This document shows, one piece after another, positions 26,693 to 35,678 of a stretch of DNA of 64,000 bases. The stretch is from positions 20,380 through 84,379 of the forward strand of contig NZ_JACZFQ010000076.1 of assembly GCF_014904755.1 (NCBI RefSeq). Direction: 5' to 3'. Position 1 is the first letter of the stretch. Each line of letters begins with the position of its first letter. The DNA comes from Neoluteolibacter marinus (GTDB lineage Bacteria > Verrucomicrobiota > Verrucomicrobiia > Verrucomicrobiales > Akkermansiaceae). The notes under the pieces are model-generated. The model had not been told where the DNA came from. It saw only the letters and a program-made list of their open reading frames with translations, and did not search any database. A program made the position numbers and the translations under genes.

Positions 26693-28069
26693 CTACCAGC
26701 CCTCGCGGTTGTTGCGCTTCACGAATTGCGCCGCGTCCGGGCAGTTGGGGGATTTCATGTTGGGGCCGTCCCATTCCATCTTCACGCCTTCTCCGACGCG
26801 CAAGGCGATGCAGCCGAGCAGGATGATCTCGGTGAGGTAGGCCGAGATGTCGAAATTCGAGTAGGCCGGGGTGCCGTCCTTCATCATGTCGAACCACTCC
26901 TGGTTGTGGCCGGGGGAGCGCGGGATCGACTGCGGCACCGCCTTGGCGGCCTCGTGGTCGTCGCCCTTGGTGAAGCCCTTCTCGCCCTTCAATTGGAGGA
27001 AGAACTGCGAGCCGTAGTCGTCCGGCGAGAACAGGCTGCCCTTCTCGCCGATGATCAGGCAGCCGCTCGCCGGCATGTTCCCGTTCAGCGCGACCACGTC
27101 CTTGACGATCTCGGGGTAGGGCCGCAGCGGCTTGAAGTCACCGCCGGGGGAACCGTCATACCACCAGAACTTCAGCGGCGGCAGGCCTTCGCGCTCGGGG
27201 AACTCGAAGCGGATCCGCGAGGACAGGGGGTAGGTCTCCGAGTAGATGCGCGAGGCCATCTCGCACTCAACCACCGTCGGGTAGCCGAGCTTCAGGGCCC
27301 GGAACGGCATGTTGACGGTGTGGCAGGCCATGTCGCCGAGCGCGCCGGTGCCGAAGTCGGTCCAGCCGCGCCATTTGAAATCGTGGTAGACGCCGTCGAG
27401 GTAGGGCCGCTTCGCCGCGGTGCCGAGCCACAGGTTCCAGTCGAGGTAGTCGGGCACCTTGTTCTCGCCTTCGGGCCGGGGCATCCCCTGGGGCCAGATC
27501 GGGCGGTTGCTCCAGACGTGGAGTTCGAGCGGCTTGCCGATCACGCCGGCTTCAACCACCTCGACCGCCCGCCGCAGGCCGTCGGCGGCGCTGCCCTGGT
27601 TGCCCATCTGGGTGGCGAGCTTCTTCTCGGCGGCCAGCCGGCGCAGCTCGCGGGCCTCGAAGACCGTCTGGGTGAGCGGCTTCTGGCAGTAGATGTGCTT
27701 GCCCATTTTCAGCGCCATCTCGGCGGCCGGGCCGTGCATGTGGTCGGGTCCGGAGATGGTCACGGCGTCGATCGACGAGCCGAGCTCGGAGAGCATCTTG
27801 CGGTAGTCGGCGAACTTCTTCGCTTCCGGGAATTTCTCCGCCTTGCGGTTGAGGAAGCGGGAATCGACGTCGCACAGGCCGACAATGTTGCCGCCGCACT
27901 TGGCCGCGTCGTTGACGTCGCTGTCGCCCTTGCCGCCGACGCCGATGCAGGCGACGTTGATCCGGCTGTTGAGGTTCTGGCCGCGAACGATGGCGGGGAA
28001 GCCCATCAGGATGCCGCCGGCCCCGAGACCGGTTCGCTGGAGGAAGTGACGACGCTTGAGAGTGGACAT
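26693..28069 (-). CDS. Tat-exported Gfo/Idh/MocA-family oxidoreductase (second copy)
   Basis: 458 residues starting MSTLKRRHFLQRTGLGAGG, a twin-arginine signal. The nucleotide site INVACIGVGGKGDSD, the 'GKHIYCQKPLTQTVFEAREL' signature and 'WTDFGTGALGDMACHTVNMP' place it in the Planctomycete/Verrucomicrobia branch of exported oxidoreductases. The catalytic lysine is in QKP. It has a longer C-terminus than the copy at 12767. Substrate unknown. The frame continues upstream by chance; the Tat signal fixes the start. Confidence 0.92.
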   Translation of the reverse strand: MSTLKRRHFLQRTGLGAGGILMGFPAIVRGQNLNSRINVACIGVGGKGDSDVNDAAKCGGNIVGLCDVDSRFLNRKAEKFPEAKKFADYRKMLSELGSSIDAVTISGPDHMHGPAAEMALKMGKHIYCQKPLTQTVFEARELRRLAAEKKLATQMGNQGSAADGLRRAVEVVEAGVIGKPLELHVWSNRPIWPQGMPRPEGENKVPDYLDWNLWLGTAAKRPYLDGVYHDFKWRGWTDFGTGALGDMACHTVNMPFRALKLGYPTVVECEMASRIYSETYPLSSRIRFEFPEREGLPPLKFWWYDGSPGGDFKPLRPYPEIVKDVVALNGNMPASGCLIIGEKGSLFSPDDYGSQFFLQLKGEKGFTKGDDHEAAKAVPQSIPRSPGHNQEWFDMMKDGTPAYSNFDISAYLTEIILLGCIALRVGEGVKMEWDGPNMKSPNCPDAAQFVKRNNREGW

Positions 28070-28221
28070 GGAGTGCTTTCGGTTGGGTTGCGGATGCCGG
28101 CGGGCCCCTTCGTCCGGGGCTCCGCGCAAGTGCTGCATACCGGGGCGGGGGGATGGCTCTTTCGTTGGATGCACTTTCCTGAAATCATCGACGATCCCCG
28201 TGAAGGCGGCTAGATGGTTCC

Positions 28222-28788
28222 ATGCAAAGTCCCGTGGGGAATCACCGGCCGCTCGAAGCGGTGGAACTCGACGAGGGGCTGGTCGCCTGGCGCTGTCCCG
28301 AGTCGGGAGGGCTGTGGATCCCCGCGGAAAACTACTGGAAGTGGCGCGGATCGCTCCCGCCGGAGGCGCTCGGGGACGCGCCGGAGCCGCTTGAATACCC
28401 GGTGAGCGAGTATGACGATGCGGTGAAACTCTGCCCCGAGTCGGGCACCTTGATGTCCCGGTTCCGGGTCGGGCATGGCCTGAGTTTCCGCGTCGACCGC
28501 TCGAACACCGGCGGGATCTGGCTGGACGGTGGGGAGTGGGAGACACTGAGGTCCGGGAACCTCCATCGCTCGATCCATCGGATCTTCACCTCGCCGTGGC
28601 AGCGGGCGATCCGCCACGAGGAACGGGACGCGAGCTACCACCGGCAGTTGGTCCGGCGGCTCGGGGAGGACCTGTTCTCGAGGGTGCAATCCCTGCGCGA
28701 CGAACTGGAGAACCATCCCAACCGGGCGATCGCGCTGGCGTATCTCAATGCCATTTCTTCACCCGGCGGAAACCGGCCGAGGTGGTGA
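28222..28788 (+). CDS. Protein with a degenerate TFIIB-type zinc-ribbon
   Basis: 188 residues. Two CPESG boxes occur, 'WRCPESGGLWIPAENYW' (~residues 23-39) and 'KLCPESGTLMSRFRVG', the second followed by 'NTGGIWLDGGEWETL'. That order (CPxC..L...GgIWLDxgE) is the zf-TFIIB repeat, but each CPxC is reduced to CPES and the second cysteine pair has been replaced, so zinc binding is doubtful. The C-terminal third is a charged helix ('HEERDASYHRQLVRRLGEDL'). Function unknown; it is divergent from the Tat oxidoreductase with ~150 bases between starts that show no clear element. Confidence 0.65.
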   Translation: MQSPVGNHRPLEAVELDEGLVAWRCPESGGLWIPAENYWKWRGSLPPEALGDAPEPLEYPVSEYDDAVKLCPESGTLMSRFRVGHGLSFRVDRSNTGGIWLDGGEWETLRSGNLHRSIHRIFTSPWQRAIRHEERDASYHRQLVRRLGEDLFSRVQSLRDELENHPNRAIALAYLNAISSPGGNRPRW

Positions 28789-28877
28789 AGAGCGGAGCCC
28801 GGGCGAAATGCCCGGGGAGTGACTGGGCGGTTGACGGCTTTCGAGACGGCCGCCAGTGGTGGTCCGTCCGATTTTCC

Positions 28878-29465
28878 ATGACCTCCTTGCCGCCATCCGA
28901 TCCGAATCCCTACGCGCCGCCGTCCGCGGCCGGTAGTCTCCCGTCCTTGACCGCGGGGGTGTCGGCGTTCCGCGACGGGAAGTTCCTGATGGTGAGCGAC
29001 GGGGCGCTGCTTCCCGAGTGTTGCCTGGTGACCAACCGGAGCACCGGACAGGAAGACTGGCGAAAGCAGGTCAAGATCTCGTGGTACCCGACCTGGATTC
29101 TCATCACGATCATCGTGCACCTGTTGCTTGCACTTGTCCTGATGTTGATTTTCCAGAAGAAGGCCAAGGTCACCTACAGCTTGAGCAAGGAGACGCGGGG
29201 GAAAATCGTGAAGAAACGCCTGCTTGGATTCGGGCTCATGGTCCCGTCGGTGGTCCTCATGTCGGCAGGGATTGCCTACTCGGACCGCATTGAGGGAGCG
29301 GGTGCCGCGATCCTGGGCGGGATTCTGGCATTGATCTTCGGGCTGATCGCCCTGGTGGTCGCCAATCCGGTGAAAGTGACCGGACATCGCAATGGATGGT
29401 TCAAGATCAAGGGCTGCTCCCCGGAATTCCTCGAGACCCTGCCGGTCTTTCGGGGGCCGTTCTGA
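28878..29465 (+). CDS. Membrane protein of unknown function
   Basis: 195 residues. An N-terminal Pro/Ser-rich segment (SDPNPYAPPSAAGS) is followed by a small domain with 'LPECCLVTNRSTGQEDWRKQ', a membrane helix (WILITIIVHLLLALVLMLIF), and two more after a basic linker (VVLMSAGIAYS, 'AAILGGILALIFGLIALVV'). The 'NPYxPP' start followed by membrane helices is common in small planctomycete and verrucomicrobial membrane proteins. ATG 28878 lies just before the Pro-rich segment; the longer frame upstream overlaps the previous gene. Confidence 0.65.
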   Translation: MTSLPPSDPNPYAPPSAAGSLPSLTAGVSAFRDGKFLMVSDGALLPECCLVTNRSTGQEDWRKQVKISWYPTWILITIIVHLLLALVLMLIFQKKAKVTYSLSKETRGKIVKKRLLGFGLMVPSVVLMSAGIAYSDRIEGAGAAILGGILALIFGLIALVVANPVKVTGHRNGWFKIKGCSPEFLETLPVFRGPF

Positions 29466-29640
29466 TTCCGGATGGCCGGGGCCGGCACAAGATGCTTGGG
29501 TCGGCGGACGATCCGTGAGAGGCTCCGGAAATGCTGCCCGTTCCGGGCATGGGTCGTTTGCTTTGGCGGTTGAAGGAAATTTTGGTCGTTGCGAGTTGAA
29601 GCGCTGTGTCGCGGTGGAGTCCCGGGCGGAATGAAACACC

Positions 29641-30003
29641 ATGATGAAACTGTTTATCGGCAACCTCTCCTACGACACCACTGAAGAACAAATCCGCGAG
29701 GCCCTGGAGGGACTCGGAACGATCCTCGACTATCAGCGTCCGGTAGATTTCCAAACCGGCAAGCCGCGCGGATTTGCCTTTGTGACCTTCGAAACACGTG
29801 AGGAGGCTGAAGCGGCGATGGAGGCGCTGAACCGGAAAAAAATCGACGGCCGTGAACTCAAGGTGAACGAGGCCGAGGAGCGCCGCGGCGGCCATCCCGC
29901 GGATCGTCCGAAGTGGGTGTCGATGAAGGTGGAGAAGATGCGTCCGGTCGACGATCGCCCGGTGGGGCCCGACGGCAAGAAGATCCGCTACAAGTCGATC
30001 TGA
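29641..30003 (+). CDS. RRM-type RNA-binding protein
   Basis: 120 residues. One RNA-recognition motif covers residues ~3-82 with RNP2 KLFIGNLSYD and RNP1 KPRGFAFVTF, both intact with their aromatic RNA-stacking residues. The C-terminal tail is short and basic. Bacterial single-RRM proteins bind single-stranded RNA and often respond to cold. The 175-base leader upstream is long for this cluster and carries no ORF; I see nothing definite in it. Two adjacent ATG codons are possible starts. Confidence 0.93.
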   Translation: MMKLFIGNLSYDTTEEQIREALEGLGTILDYQRPVDFQTGKPRGFAFVTFETREEAEAAMEALNRKKIDGRELKVNEAEERRGGHPADRPKWVSMKVEKMRPVDDRPVGPDGKKIRYKSI

Positions 30004-30057
30004 GCGGAGAAAGGGAAAAAGCTGGCCTTTCCCGTCCCTTCCCGCCGCCATCGGGGC

Positions 30058-30849
30058 GTGCAAGAGGATTGCTTCCTTGAGATCCGCGGCGCGACGGTGT
30101 GGCGCGGCGAGACCCCGGCCCTGCGAGACTTTTCGCTGCAGCTCCGTCATGGCGAGAGCGTGGCCATCCTGGGGCCGAACGGTGCGGGCAAGAGTACCCT
30201 GCTGAAACTGTTGACCGGGGAGGTCCGGCCCGAGGCCAGCCCGGGGACCGTGTGCCGCTTGTTCGGCGAAGCCCTGTGGTCGCTGGAGGAACTGCGGCAC
30301 CGGATCGGGGTCGTGATGCCGGAGGACGTCGCGAGATTCCATCCGGAGGAGCTTGCCCGCGACGTGGTGTTGTCGTCGCTACGGGGCGCCTTCGGCCGCA
30401 CCCGCGACATGCGCTTCAGCAAGGCGGAAAAGGACGCGGCGGACCGGGCGATGGCGCGGCTGGGCGTGCTGGGCCTGGCGGGCCGGGATTTCGGCACGCT
30501 GTCTTCGGGTGAGCGGCGGCGCTTCCTGATCGCCCGCGCGCTGGTCCACGATCCGCCGGTGCTGGTGCTGGACGAACCTTCCACCGCGCTCGATTTCTCC
30601 GCCGGGATGGGGCTCACCGCGGTGATGCGTGAACTCGCGGACCATGGGCACACCCTGGTGCTGGTGACCCACCACCCCGGCGAGATCCCGCCGGAGATCG
30701 GCCGGGTGATCCTGCTGGAGCGGGGGCGGATCCGCGCCGACGGGCACAAGCGGAAGGTGCTTGCGCCCGCCGTCCTCTCTGACCTGTTCGGCCTGCCGCT
30801 GCGGGTGGCCTGGAGCCGCGGATGGTGCGAGGTGAGGCCCGCGGGGTAG
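30058..30849 (+). CDS. ABC transporter ATP-binding protein
   Basis: 263 residues, one nucleotide-binding domain: Walker A GPNGAGKST (~residues 39-47), signature LSSGERRRFLIARAL, Walker B VLVLDEPSTALD, and the switch histidine in VLVTHHPGEI. The sequence resembles the ModF/PhrA type of lone ATPase (COG1119 as I recall). No permease is beside it, so its partner is elsewhere or it acts without a membrane subunit. GTG start. Confidence 0.9.
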   Translation: MQEDCFLEIRGATVWRGETPALRDFSLQLRHGESVAILGPNGAGKSTLLKLLTGEVRPEASPGTVCRLFGEALWSLEELRHRIGVVMPEDVARFHPEELARDVVLSSLRGAFGRTRDMRFSKAEKDAADRAMARLGVLGLAGRDFGTLSSGERRRFLIARALVHDPPVLVLDEPSTALDFSAGMGLTAVMRELADHGHTLVLVTHHPGEIPPEIGRVILLERGRIRADGHKRKVLAPAVLSDLFGLPLRVAWSRGWCEVRPAG

Positions 30850-30859
30850 TGTGGAGGAC

Positions 30860-31026
30860 GGAGCGCCGACTTCAGCCGGCTTGGACGGACCGGAGGAAAA
30901 AGCCCCGGCCCTTCCAGGGCGACGGAAGACGATCCGCAAGGGATTTTCTCCAAGGCGTTGCAGAACAGTTCCTCAGGATGCCGGCGCTCCCCATGTCTGT
31001 CCAAGCCGACTGAAGTCGGCGCTCCC
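30860..31026. repeat. Composite REP-like palindromes, copy 3
   Basis: GGAGCGCCGACTTCAGCCGG starts at 30860 and its mirror, ending AAGTCGGCGCTCCC, closes at 31026. A further GGCGCTCC lies inside at 30983-30990, so the element is nested or two units fused around ~90 bases of unrelated sequence. Like copies 1 and 2, it lies between convergent genes. Confidence 0.75.
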
Positions 31027-31058
31027 TTGGGATGTTCCCGCGGGTATTGCTCCCGCGT

Positions 31059-32336
31059 TCAGCCGAGCGCCTGGTCGAGATCGGCGAGGATGTCGTCGAT
31101 GTGCTCGATGCCGATCGACAGCCGGACCAGCTCCGGGGTGATGCCGCCGGCCCGTTGTTGTTCCTCGGTGAGCTGGCTGTGGGTGGTGCTGGCGGGGTGG
31201 ATGGCCAGCGACTTCGCGTCGCCGAGGTTGGCGAGGTGGGAGACGAGCTTCAGCGAATCGATGAACTTCGCGCCGGCCGCGGCGCCACCCTTGATCCCGA
31301 AGACGACGACCGAACCGCCCTTGCCCGCGAGGTAGGTACGATTCTTGTCGTATTCCGGGTCGTCCTCGAGCCCGGGGAAGCGCACCCAGTCGACCTTCGG
31401 GTGTTGCTTGAGGTGCCGGGCGACGGCGAGGGAATTCCCGCAGTGGCGGTCCATCCGCAGCGGCAGCGTTTCGATCCCTTGCAGCAGGAACCACGAGTTG
31501 TCCGGGGCGATGCAGGCGCCGAGGTTGCGCAGCGGCACCGTGCGCATGCGCAGGATGTAGGCGAGCGGGGCGAGCGGCGCGGGCAGGTCATGGCCCCAGC
31601 GCAGCCCGTGGTAGGAGTGGTCGGGGTTGTCGAAGAGCGGGTGGCGGCCGCCGGCCCAGTTGAATTTCCCGGAGTCGACGACGATCCCGCCGATGCCGGC
31701 GCCGTGGCCGCCGAACCACTTGGTCAGCGAGTGGACGACGATGTCCGCGCCGTGGTCGATCGGGCGGGTGAGGTAGGGCGTCGAGCAGGTGGCATCGACG
31801 ATCAGCGGCAAGCCCTTGCCGTGGGCGATGTCGGCGACCGCCTTGAGGTCGGTGATCTCGAGGGCCGGATTGGAAACGGTTTCGCAGAAGTAGGCGCGGG
31901 TCTTGTCGTCGGTGGCCTTGGCGAAGTTTTCCGGGTCGTTCGAGTCGATCAGGCGGACCTCGATGCCGAGGGCGGGGAGGATGTCGTTGAACTGGGTGTA
32001 GGTGCCGCCGTAGAGGTTGCGCGCCGAGACGATGTTGTCGCCGGCGGCAGCGAGGTTGACGATGGAATTGAAGATCGCCGCGGTGCCGGAAGCGTGGCCG
32101 AGGCCGCCCATTTCGGGTGCGCCCTCGAGAAGGGCCACGCGCTTCTCCAGCACATCGGTGGTCGGGTTCTGGAGACGGGTGTAGATGTTGCCGAGTTCCT
32201 TGAGGGCGAAAAGATTCGCGGCGTGTTCGGTGCTGTCGAAGACGTAGGCGGAAGTGCGATAGATCGGGACGGCCCGCGAGTGCGTGGCGGAATCGGGCGT
32301 GTGCCCGCCGTGGAGGCAAAGGGTCTCAAGTTTCAT
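31059..32336 (-). CDS. metY: O-acetylhomoserine aminocarboxypropyltransferase (sulfhydrylase)
   Basis: PLP enzyme making homocysteine from O-acetylhomoserine and sulfide (direct sulfhydrylation). 425 residues, the usual MetY length rather than the ~380 of MetB/MetC. 'TLCLHGGHTPDSATHSRAVP' near the start, 'YTRLQNPTTDVLEKR', the PLP lysine in HSLTKWFGGHG, and 'LRLSIGIEHIDDILADL'-type end ('ELVRLSIGIEHIDDI'). Upstream I looked for a SAM riboswitch and found none. Confidence 0.93.
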   Translation of the reverse strand: MKLETLCLHGGHTPDSATHSRAVPIYRTSAYVFDSTEHAANLFALKELGNIYTRLQNPTTDVLEKRVALLEGAPEMGGLGHASGTAAIFNSIVNLAAAGDNIVSARNLYGGTYTQFNDILPALGIEVRLIDSNDPENFAKATDDKTRAYFCETVSNPALEITDLKAVADIAHGKGLPLIVDATCSTPYLTRPIDHGADIVVHSLTKWFGGHGAGIGGIVVDSGKFNWAGGRHPLFDNPDHSYHGLRWGHDLPAPLAPLAYILRMRTVPLRNLGACIAPDNSWFLLQGIETLPLRMDRHCGNSLAVARHLKQHPKVDWVRFPGLEDDPEYDKNRTYLAGKGGSVVVFGIKGGAAAGAKFIDSLKLVSHLANLGDAKSLAIHPASTTHSQLTEEQQRAGGITPELVRLSIGIEHIDDILADLDQALG

Positions 32337-32496
32337 GATGGGTCATGAATCAAGGCCGGGGATGCGGTGATGGGAATTCCAAAGTTCATTGCCCCGCAAA
32401 CTACGCGAAAGGGAATCGGCAAAACCTGCAGGAATCCCGGGAAATCAATCGGTTTTTAGACTGGAGACTCGGGTTCCGTCGTTTAGCAAGTCAGCT

Positions 32497-33744
32497 GTGA
32501 AAACGATCCCAGTACTGTGCGGTTTGGCCGCCATCCTCCTTTCGTCGGCCGAGGCCGGTGACACCCGAATCTGGACTTCCCGCAAGGGGAGTACCATCGA
32601 GGCGGAGTTTCTCAGCTTGGACGGCGAGAGCGCGACGCTCCTCGGTCCGGAGTCGAAGCAACTCGTCCTCAAGGTCAACGACCTCAGCCTGGCCGACCGG
32701 CAGTACCTGGTCGAGGTCGGCGGCGCCGACCCGAAGATCCTGATCACCGGCGAACTCGGCGAGCCCGAGAAGCAGGTGCGCATCGACTCGAAGACCTTCA
32801 AGTCGATCAAGGACAAGACCCTCGATTTCGGCACCGCCAAGGAAGGGAAGTTCGAGCTGATGGAGAGCGAGCACTTCCTGCTGGCGAGCGCGGGCAAGGT
32901 ACGCGCCCAGGCGGTCGCCGAGACCGCCGAGCGCTTGTGGCACGGCATGGCCTTCCAGCACATGAACTTCCGCCGCGACTGGGGTGACAAGAAGATGCTG
33001 GTGATCCTCGCCGAAGACCGCACCGCCCACGCGGCGGTGGGATCCTGGTACCAGGAGCACCTGAAATCGCTGGGCAAGGATGCGATTGCGGTCGATGTGG
33101 GGATGACCTGGGACAAGGGGGCGGGAACCTCGATCAACCTTTCCGAGGAAATGACGGAGGAGTACAATGTTTTTCCGACGGCAATGTACTACAACATCAC
33201 GCAGCCCCAGCTCTTCAAGAAGGCGATGGCACCGTTCGTGATCCACACCTTCGCGAAGTCGCTGCTTTCGAAACAGCTCGGCGGGGTGAGCAGCTTCGGC
33301 GCCCAGGGCTATTTCGCGGTCCTGACCGGACACGGCTACTTCAAGGAAATGTCGCTGGCGGGCAAGAGCGAGACCCAACTGATTGCGGTCACCGAAACCT
33401 CCAAGGAGTTCTCGGAGAAGAAGGGCTTCGAGGACGGTACCTCGTGGAGCCGCACGCTCAAGGGACTGGTCCGGAAGGGCAAGGTCAAGACCGAGCTCGA
33501 GCCGATGTTCCAATGGAAGACCGAGGACCTCACGCCCGAGCGCCTCGTGCTGATCTATTCCTTCGCCTGCTACATGCAGAGCAACCCGCAGCGTCTCAAC
33601 AGCTTTGCCGCCATGGTCCGCCGGATCGAGTCGTCCAACCAGATTCCCGCCACGATCGAGATCGCCCGGCTCTTCGGTTTCGAATCGGTGGAGGCCCTCG
33701 AGGCCGACTGGACGAACTTTATCAAGGAAGGCGACTTCAAGTAA
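32497..33744 (+). CDS. Exported SHD1-domain protein
   Basis: 415 residues from GTG 32497 with signal peptide KTIPVLCGLAAILLSSAEA. Residues ~22-75 form an SHD1-like module ('SRKGSTIEAEFLSLDG ... DLSLADRQYL'), a fold widespread in planctomycete and verrucomicrobial exported proteins. The remaining ~300 residues ('HFLLASAGKVRAQAVAETAE', 'WDKGAGTSINLSEEM', 'IEIARLFGFESVEALEADW') resemble no family I can name, though the peptidase-like lay-out without an HExxH does not support activity. The SHD1-retropepsin gene follows 19 bases downstream. Confidence 0.75.
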   Translation: MKTIPVLCGLAAILLSSAEAGDTRIWTSRKGSTIEAEFLSLDGESATLLGPESKQLVLKVNDLSLADRQYLVEVGGADPKILITGELGEPEKQVRIDSKTFKSIKDKTLDFGTAKEGKFELMESEHFLLASAGKVRAQAVAETAERLWHGMAFQHMNFRRDWGDKKMLVILAEDRTAHAAVGSWYQEHLKSLGKDAIAVDVGMTWDKGAGTSINLSEEMTEEYNVFPTAMYYNITQPQLFKKAMAPFVIHTFAKSLLSKQLGGVSSFGAQGYFAVLTGHGYFKEMSLAGKSETQLIAVTETSKEFSEKKGFEDGTSWSRTLKGLVRKGKVKTELEPMFQWKTEDLTPERLVLIYSFACYMQSNPQRLNSFAAMVRRIESSNQIPATIEIARLFGFESVEALEADWTNFIKEGDFK

Positions 33745-33763
33745 CCGAATCCACCACCTCATC

Positions 33764-35170
33764 ATGAAACCATCCCTATTTGCCGCCGCCTTTCTGGCCT
33801 TGGCCTCTCTCAGCCCGGGCCTGGAATCCGGCGACATCGAATACCGCGACTTCACCGGTCCCGACGGCAAGGCGATCCCCGCCGTCCTCGTCGACAAGGA
33901 CGACAAGGAGGTCAAGCTGCTGTTGAGCACCGGCAAGCGCATCACCGTGCCGCTCGATCGCTTGAACGAGGACGACACCGCGTACGTTAAGTCCTGGAAC
34001 AAGGAGAAGGCCGTTTTCCTGCAAAATTGCAGCCGCCTGACCATCCGCCAGCTGCTTGAGCTGCGCGGTTACGAGTCCTTCGTCTTCCGCTTCGAGAACA
34101 ACTCGATCTTCATCGACGGCAAGCTCAACGGCAAGCAGGGCAAGTTCCTCATCGACACGGGTGCCGGCACCAGCCTGCTGCACATCCCTTTCGCCAATGA
34201 CGCGAACTGCGAGGTCGGTCCGCTCGACGAGGTCATTCACGGGGTGGCCGGTGACGCCCCGGCCGGCTGGTGCGATGTCCCGACCATTTCCTTCGGGTCT
34301 TCGATCTTCAAGGGCCGCAAGATCCTCGCCACCGACCTTGCCAACGGCTTGCCGGAAGGCGTCAAGGTGGGCAAGGACGCGATCCTCGGCGCGGACATCA
34401 TGGGCCAGCTCGATGCTGTCATCTCGTACCCCGAGCGGCGCATCTTCATGCGTCCCGACAAGTCCGACGAAGAGGTGGTGGAGGGCGGTGCCGATGCCGT
34501 CGAGGGCGACAAGGAAATGTCCTACCGCGTCTTCAAGACGAAGGACAACAAGACCTACCGCGGCGAGGTGGCGTCGAAGACCCCGACGGTGGTGACCCTC
34601 AAGCTGGTCAACGGCAAGGAGCTCAAGCTGCCGGTTTCAAGGCTCATCGAGGCGGATGCACGCTACGTTTCCGACTGGAGCGAAGCCGGTGCTTTCTTCC
34701 TCAAACACTGCCAGAGCCTGACGATCCAGGAGCTGCTCGAGCTGCGGAAATACCAGTCGTTCGAATACGAGCGGCGTGGCACCCACATTTTCGTCGACGG
34801 CACGCTCAATGACAATGACGTGACCTACATGATCGACACTGGAGCGGACGGCACCTGCCTGCACCTGCCGGCGGCCAAGAAATACGGCTGCCAGGTCGGC
34901 AATCTTGACGTGTGGGTCTACGGCATCGGTGGCAAGGCCCCCGCGGCGGTGACCATCATCCCGAAGCTGACCATGGGCGACGCCGTCCTCACCAACCGCA
35001 AGATCCTTTCCACGGATCTCAATCGCGGCCGTGAGGGCGATCTCGACCACGTCGGCTTGTTCGGTGCCGACTTCATGCGCGAGCTCGACGCGGTCATCAC
35101 CTACCGCGAAAACCGGATCTTCCTGATCCAGCGGAAGATGCCGGTGGCAGCTCCCGACGAGAAGAAGTGA
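33764..35170 (+). CDS. Exported protein with two SHD1 + retropepsin-like aspartyl protease units
   Basis: 468 residues with signal peptide KPSLFAAAFLALASLSPG. Two tandem copies of one architecture follow. Unit 1: SHD1-like (~residues 24-72, 'IPAVLVDKDDKEVKLLL'), then aspartyl-protease-like with catalytic-type KFLIDTGAGTSLLHIP. Unit 2: SHD1-like ('TYRGEVASKTPTVVTLKLV'), then TYMIDTGADGTCLHLP. Both keep D-T-G, and both have a late 'ILGADIMGQLDAVI' / 'LFGADFMRELDAVI'. Retropepsins normally pair two DTG lobes, so this single chain could form its own active dimer. It probably shares an operon with the preceding SHD1 protein. Confidence 0.82.
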   Translation: MKPSLFAAAFLALASLSPGLESGDIEYRDFTGPDGKAIPAVLVDKDDKEVKLLLSTGKRITVPLDRLNEDDTAYVKSWNKEKAVFLQNCSRLTIRQLLELRGYESFVFRFENNSIFIDGKLNGKQGKFLIDTGAGTSLLHIPFANDANCEVGPLDEVIHGVAGDAPAGWCDVPTISFGSSIFKGRKILATDLANGLPEGVKVGKDAILGADIMGQLDAVISYPERRIFMRPDKSDEEVVEGGADAVEGDKEMSYRVFKTKDNKTYRGEVASKTPTVVTLKLVNGKELKLPVSRLIEADARYVSDWSEAGAFFLKHCQSLTIQELLELRKYQSFEYERRGTHIFVDGTLNDNDVTYMIDTGADGTCLHLPAAKKYGCQVGNLDVWVYGIGGKAPAAVTIIPKLTMGDAVLTNRKILSTDLNRGREGDLDHVGLFGADFMRELDAVITYRENRIFLIQRKMPVAAPDEKK

Positions 35171-35180
35171 TCTGACCCCT

Positions 35181-35534
35181 TCAGCTGCCGATCGCGGTTT
35201 TCACTGCGGTCGGCAGTTTTGCGTACACGAGGTCGTAGGAGTGGTCGATCAGCTCGCGAACAAGCGGCGGAGGCAAGGTTCCGTCGAGCGTGACGGTGTT
35301 CCAGTGCCGCTTGTTCATGTGGTAGCCGGGGTTGATCGCGGCGTGCTCCTCGCGCAGCTCCACCGCGCGCCCGGGTTCGCACTTGAGGTTCATCTTCGGC
35401 GGGAAGTCGTCCGGCGATGTCAGTGCGAACATCTTGCCTCCGACCTTGTAGACGAGGACGTCCGGGCCGAAAGGCGTGGTCTCTTGAACGCCGGGCTTGG
35501 CGAGGCAGCGGGCGATGGCATCGGGGAGGTCCAT
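35181..35534 (-). CDS. MmcQ/YjbR-family protein
   Basis: 117 residues. The fold's markers are 'PFGPDVLVYKVGGKMFAL', 'MNLKCEPGRAVELREEH' and 'PGYHMNKRHWNTVTLDG'. Members are small DNA-binding-like (CyaY-related) proteins of poorly known role. ATG 35534 gives MDLPDAIARCLAKPG. It is convergent with the preceding gene (10 bases apart). Confidence 0.88.
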   Translation of the reverse strand: MDLPDAIARCLAKPGVQETTPFGPDVLVYKVGGKMFALTSPDDFPPKMNLKCEPGRAVELREEHAAINPGYHMNKRHWNTVTLDGTLPPPLVRELIDHSYDLVYAKLPTAVKTAIGS

Positions 35535-35599
35535 GTCGCGGAGTCTTCCCGATGCCGGCTGCCTCGCCAAGCGTTGTCGCGGCGCTGGCAGGGTGTCGG

Positions 35600-35677
35600 T
35601 CAGAAGAGTCCAAGGACCTTGAGCACGACGACAATGACGACAATGACACCGATGATGTAGAAGATGGAGTGATTCAT
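35600..35677 (-). CDS. Very small single-pass membrane protein
   Basis: A 25-residue ORF, MNHSIFYIIGVIVVIVVVLK followed by VLGLF: one hydrophobic helix with a short polar start. Its composition and length match a class of tiny hydrophobic proteins ('FYIIGVIVVI...GL') that recur in many bacteria. It has no strong ribosome-binding site, so expression is uncertain. It lies alone between two minus-strand genes. Confidence 0.5.
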   Translation of the reverse strand: MNHSIFYIIGVIVVIVVVLKVLGLF

Positions 35678-35678
35678 G

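Noticed and set aside
32337..32496. A SAM riboswitch upstream of metY.
   Set aside because: I looked on the minus strand for the conserved SAM-I/II type cores and helices and found none.
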